The translations under genes and the position numbers were made by a program. This document shows positions 61,851-64,000 of a stretch of 64,000 nucleotides of DNA, piece after piece. Origin of the DNA: Beijerinckiaceae bacterium. GTDB lineage: Bacteria; Pseudomonadota; Alphaproteobacteria; Rhizobiales; Beijerinckiaceae. Positions within the stretch are counted from its first letter, which is position 1; every line of letters starts with the position of its first letter. The notes below the pieces were generated by a model. The model ran no database searches. It saw nothing but the letters and a program-made list of their open reading frames with translations, and was not told the origin of the DNA. The stretch is from the NCBI GenBank assembly GCA_027533425.1, contig JAPZUD010000005.1, positions 1 to 64,000 on the forward strand, read 5' to 3'.

Positions 61851-63203
61851 CTATTTCGGCGCATTCGGGCCGTAATAGCCACCCTTTTCCATGATGGCGC
61901 GGACCTTGGGCACGATCTCGTCCAGCGCCTGTTTCGCGTCCTTCTTGCCGGTGACGATCTCGCCGAGCGCCACACCGAAGACGGGCGCGTTGAGCTCGTT
62001 CCATTCGTTGATGATCGGCCGCCAGTCGGGATCGGCATATTTCAGCGCGGTGGCGAAGGTCACGTAATGCTTGAACTTCTGCTGGAGGTCGAGATCGTTG
62101 TAGGTCGAGAAGCGCGAGGGCGAGCCGCCCGCCGCGGCGATCAGCCGGTCCGCCTTTTTCGAGGTCAGCCATTGCATCAACAGGAAGGCCGCCTCGCCAT
62201 TGGCGGCATTCCTCGGAATGGCAATGCCGAATCCGCCGGTCTGCGAACCGCGCCGGATATCCTCCGGATGATAGGCCCAGGCCACCTTGCCGGCGACCTT
62301 GGATTTTGCCGGATCATTCATTTCCCCCGCCACGGCGATGGAATCGAGGAACATCGCCGCATTGCCCTGCATGAAGGCATTCTTCATCTCGTCGAAGCCG
62401 AAAGCGGCACCGCCGGCCGGGCCGGTCTCGATGATCTTCTTCAGCAGGCCTGCCGCGCGGATCCCGGCGGCATTGTTGAAAGTCGGCTGCCATTGGTCAT
62501 CGAAGATGCGGCCGCCCATCGGCGCCATGTGCAGGAGCCAGGCATGGACGGCCTGATGCCCGGTCTGCCCGCGCGAGGCCAGCGCCCCCATGCCCTTCAT
62601 CGTTTCAGGAATGCGCGCCAGCAGCGGTTCGAGCTGGGCATAGGTCTCCGGCACTTTCCAGCCATTCTGCGCGAAGAGATCGGCCCGGTAGGCCAGAGCT
62701 GAGGTTTCCGCGCCGAAGGGCACGCCGATCAGCTTCGCCGTGGGGCCGGCGAGATACCCCTTCCGGCCGCCGACCAGCCCGATATTCTCGACATAGCCGG
62801 GGATGAGATCACCAAAATCGTAATCCGGCACCGCAAGCGCGGCGTCCTTGAACATCGGCCCGACTTCGCGGATCAGGCCCTTGTTGGCGTATTCGGATTT
62901 CCAGAACACGACATAGGCCAGCAGATCGTAGTCGCCCTTGCCGGGCTTCGACATCTCGAGCAGCTGCTTGTCGCGCATGCGCAGATACTGGAGCGTATCC
63001 ACCTCGACCTTGATCCCGGTCTCGGCGGTGAATTGCGGCAGGATCTTCGTGACCGCATCAAAATGCGGATGCGCCGGAAAATTCACCACGAGGCTGGTGC
63101 CCTTGAACCGCGCATAGGGATTGGCGCTGCCGGCGGAGGGCCAGAGTGCCGTGGTGAAGGCGGCCGCAGCGCCGGTCTTCAGAAGTCCGCGTCGTGTCTG
63201 CAT
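61851..63203 (-). CDS. Sugar ABC transporter solute-binding protein
   Basis: A 450-residue SBP_bac_1-family periplasmic protein. The N-terminus TRRGLLKTGAAAAFTTALWPSAGSA looks like a twin-arginine signal (part: TRRGLLKTGAAAA). The mature sequence has ILPQFTAETGIKVEVDTLQY, DYDLLAYVVFWKSEYANKGLI (part: DYDLLAYVVFWKSE) and PETYAQLEPLLARIPE, as in sugar-binding proteins. Start ATG 63203. It lies between the ATPase gene and the permease genes. The sugar is unknown; the lactonase in the operon suggests an aldose that is oxidised. Confidence 0.92.
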   Translation of the reverse strand: MQTRRGLLKTGAAAAFTTALWPSAGSANPYARFKGTSLVVNFPAHPHFDAVTKILPQFTAETGIKVEVDTLQYLRMRDKQLLEMSKPGKGDYDLLAYVVFWKSEYANKGLIREVGPMFKDAALAVPDYDFGDLIPGYVENIGLVGGRKGYLAGPTAKLIGVPFGAETSALAYRADLFAQNGWKVPETYAQLEPLLARIPETMKGMGALASRGQTGHQAVHAWLLHMAPMGGRIFDDQWQPTFNNAAGIRAAGLLKKIIETGPAGGAAFGFDEMKNAFMQGNAAMFLDSIAVAGEMNDPAKSKVAGKVAWAYHPEDIRRGSQTGGFGIAIPRNAANGEAAFLLMQWLTSKKADRLIAAAGGSPSRFSTYNDLDLQQKFKHYVTFATALKYADPDWRPIINEWNELNAPVFGVALGEIVTGKKDAKQALDEIVPKVRAIMEKGGYYGPNAPK

Positions 63204-63255
63204 GGGGTTTCCTTCCTTGGATTGTCCGGGGCGTTCTTGGCGGGGCCCCTTGAGG

Positions 63256-64000
63256 TTACCGGATGGCCGCTTCCGTCTCCGGGTCGAACAGGTGAAGGCT
63301 GTCGGGGTCGAACCAGAAGGGCTGCTCGCCCTCGCCGGCCAGGCGCTGCTCGGAATTGACCTCGACGATGACGCGTTCGCCGCCGCACCGCGTGACCAGC
63401 ACAGAATGCGCACCAATGTATTCGGCCAGCTCGATATGAAGATCGAGGGCGGGCGCGCCTTCCGGGCCCCGGCCCTGCCGCAAGGCGGAGGGGCGGATGC
63501 CGGCGACAAGGTCGCGCCCGGCATAGGGCGCCAGCGCCGCCATGCGGGCCGAGGGAACCGGCAGGGTGTAATCCCGGCCCAGGAGCACCGGGAGGCCATG
63601 CTGCGAACCCAGCCGGACCGGCAGGAAATTCATCGGTGGCGCGCCGATGAAGCCGGCGACGAAGAGATTGGCCGGGGCGCGGTAGAGATCCTCCGGCCGG
63701 CCCTGCTGCTGCACCTTGCCGGCATGCATGACGATGATCCGGTCTGCCAGCGTCATCGCCTCGATCTGGTCATGCGTGACATAGATCATGTTTTTCTCGA
63801 CGCGCTTGCGCATCAGCGCCAGTTCAGCCCGCATCTGGTTGCGCAGCTTGGCATCGAGATTGGAGAGAGGCTCGTCGAAGAGAAAAACGCCGGCATCGCG
63901 CACAAGGGCGCGGCCCATCGCCACGCGCTGGCGTTGGCCGCCGGAGAGCGCGGCGGGTTTCCGGTCGAGCAGATGACCGATGGAGAGCATGTCCGCGACG
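63256..64000 (-). CDS. Sugar ABC transporter ATPase (MalK/UgpC type), 5' part outside window
   Basis: The C-terminal ~248 residues of a CUT1-type ATPase. Visible are the signature [16 protein letters not shown], Walker [15 protein letters not shown], switch-region [10 protein letters not shown] and the C-terminal TOBE/OB domain ([12 protein letters not shown]). Walker A lies beyond the right edge, and the reading frame is open to base 64000 ([11 protein letters not shown]). It is the most upstream visible gene of the second sugar operon, 52 bases before the binding-protein gene. Confidence 0.92.
   Translation of the reverse strand, partial: VADMLSIGHLLDRKPAALSGGQRQRVAMGRALVRDAGVFLFDEPLSNLDAKLRNQMRAELALMRKRVEKNMIYVTHDQIEAMTLADRIIVMHAGKVQQQGRPEDLYRAPANLFVAGFIGAPPMNFLPVRLGSQHGLPVLLGRDYTLPVPSARMAALAPYAGRDLVAGIRPSALRQGRGPEGAPALDLHIELAEYIGAHSVLVTRCGGERVIVEVNSEQRLAGEGEQPFWFDPDSLHLFDPETEAAIR

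Overview
The window looks like chromosomal DNA of a high-GC alphaproteobacterium, probably of the Hyphomicrobiales/Rhodospirillales type. It is rich in periplasmic-binding-protein importers (Liv, TRAP, TctABC, two sugar ABC systems). It also has a CtrA-like box, an orphan DUF2793 protein and translationally coupled operons. I cannot name the genus. No tRNA, rRNA or CRISPR array was seen.

Layout. (1) 1-9 kb: a surface-polysaccharide island bounded on the left by the tail of an IS3-family insertion sequence. It holds GDP-mannose 4,6-dehydratase, a GDP-fucose-synthase-like reductase without the usual catalytic cysteine, four glycosyltransferases forming two paralogous pairs, a decayed glycosyltransferase fragment and two gene-less spacers. 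Parts are clearly AT-richer than the rest. (2) 9-17.5 kb, minus strand: KpsS-like capsule protein, HerA-like ATPase, ketosphinganine-reductase-like SDR, Wza-like export lipoprotein, LpxL-like acyltransferase, cytochrome P450 and a DUF2793 protein. (3) 17.8-25.8 kb, plus strand: a membrane PAS-GGDEF-EAL protein, ManC (GDP-mannose supply for the island) and a 1247-residue RTX protein with a tandem internal module.

(4) 25.9-32.5 kb, minus strand: a TetR-amidohydrolase-LivKHMGF operon with an inverted-repeat operator at its head. (5) 32.5-36.2 kb: an ammonium-channel/chemoreceptor fusion protein (the most striking gene here) and a ChaA-type cation/proton antiporter. (6) 36.3-43.8 kb, minus strand: a coupled TRAP transporter-hydantoinase A/B-racemase-like operon preceded by a near-consensus sigma-54 promoter. 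(7) 44-51.9 kb: an alpha-glycoside ABC importer with a GH31 glycosidase, divergent from a LacI regulator across a perfect 20-bp palindrome.

(8) 51.9-58.3 kb: TctCBA divergent from a response regulator-histidine kinase-binding protein operon. (9) 58.4-64 kb, minus strand: a second sugar ABC importer co-transcribed with a cytochrome b561-like protein and an SMP-30/gluconolactonase; its ATPase gene runs off the right edge.

A recurring feature is a strong hairpin between the binding-protein gene and the next permease gene in four unrelated importer operons. Many long open frames opposite real genes are GC-driven mirrors and were left out. Start codons were chosen by domain starts, overlaps with neighbours and visible ribosome-binding sites; several could shift.
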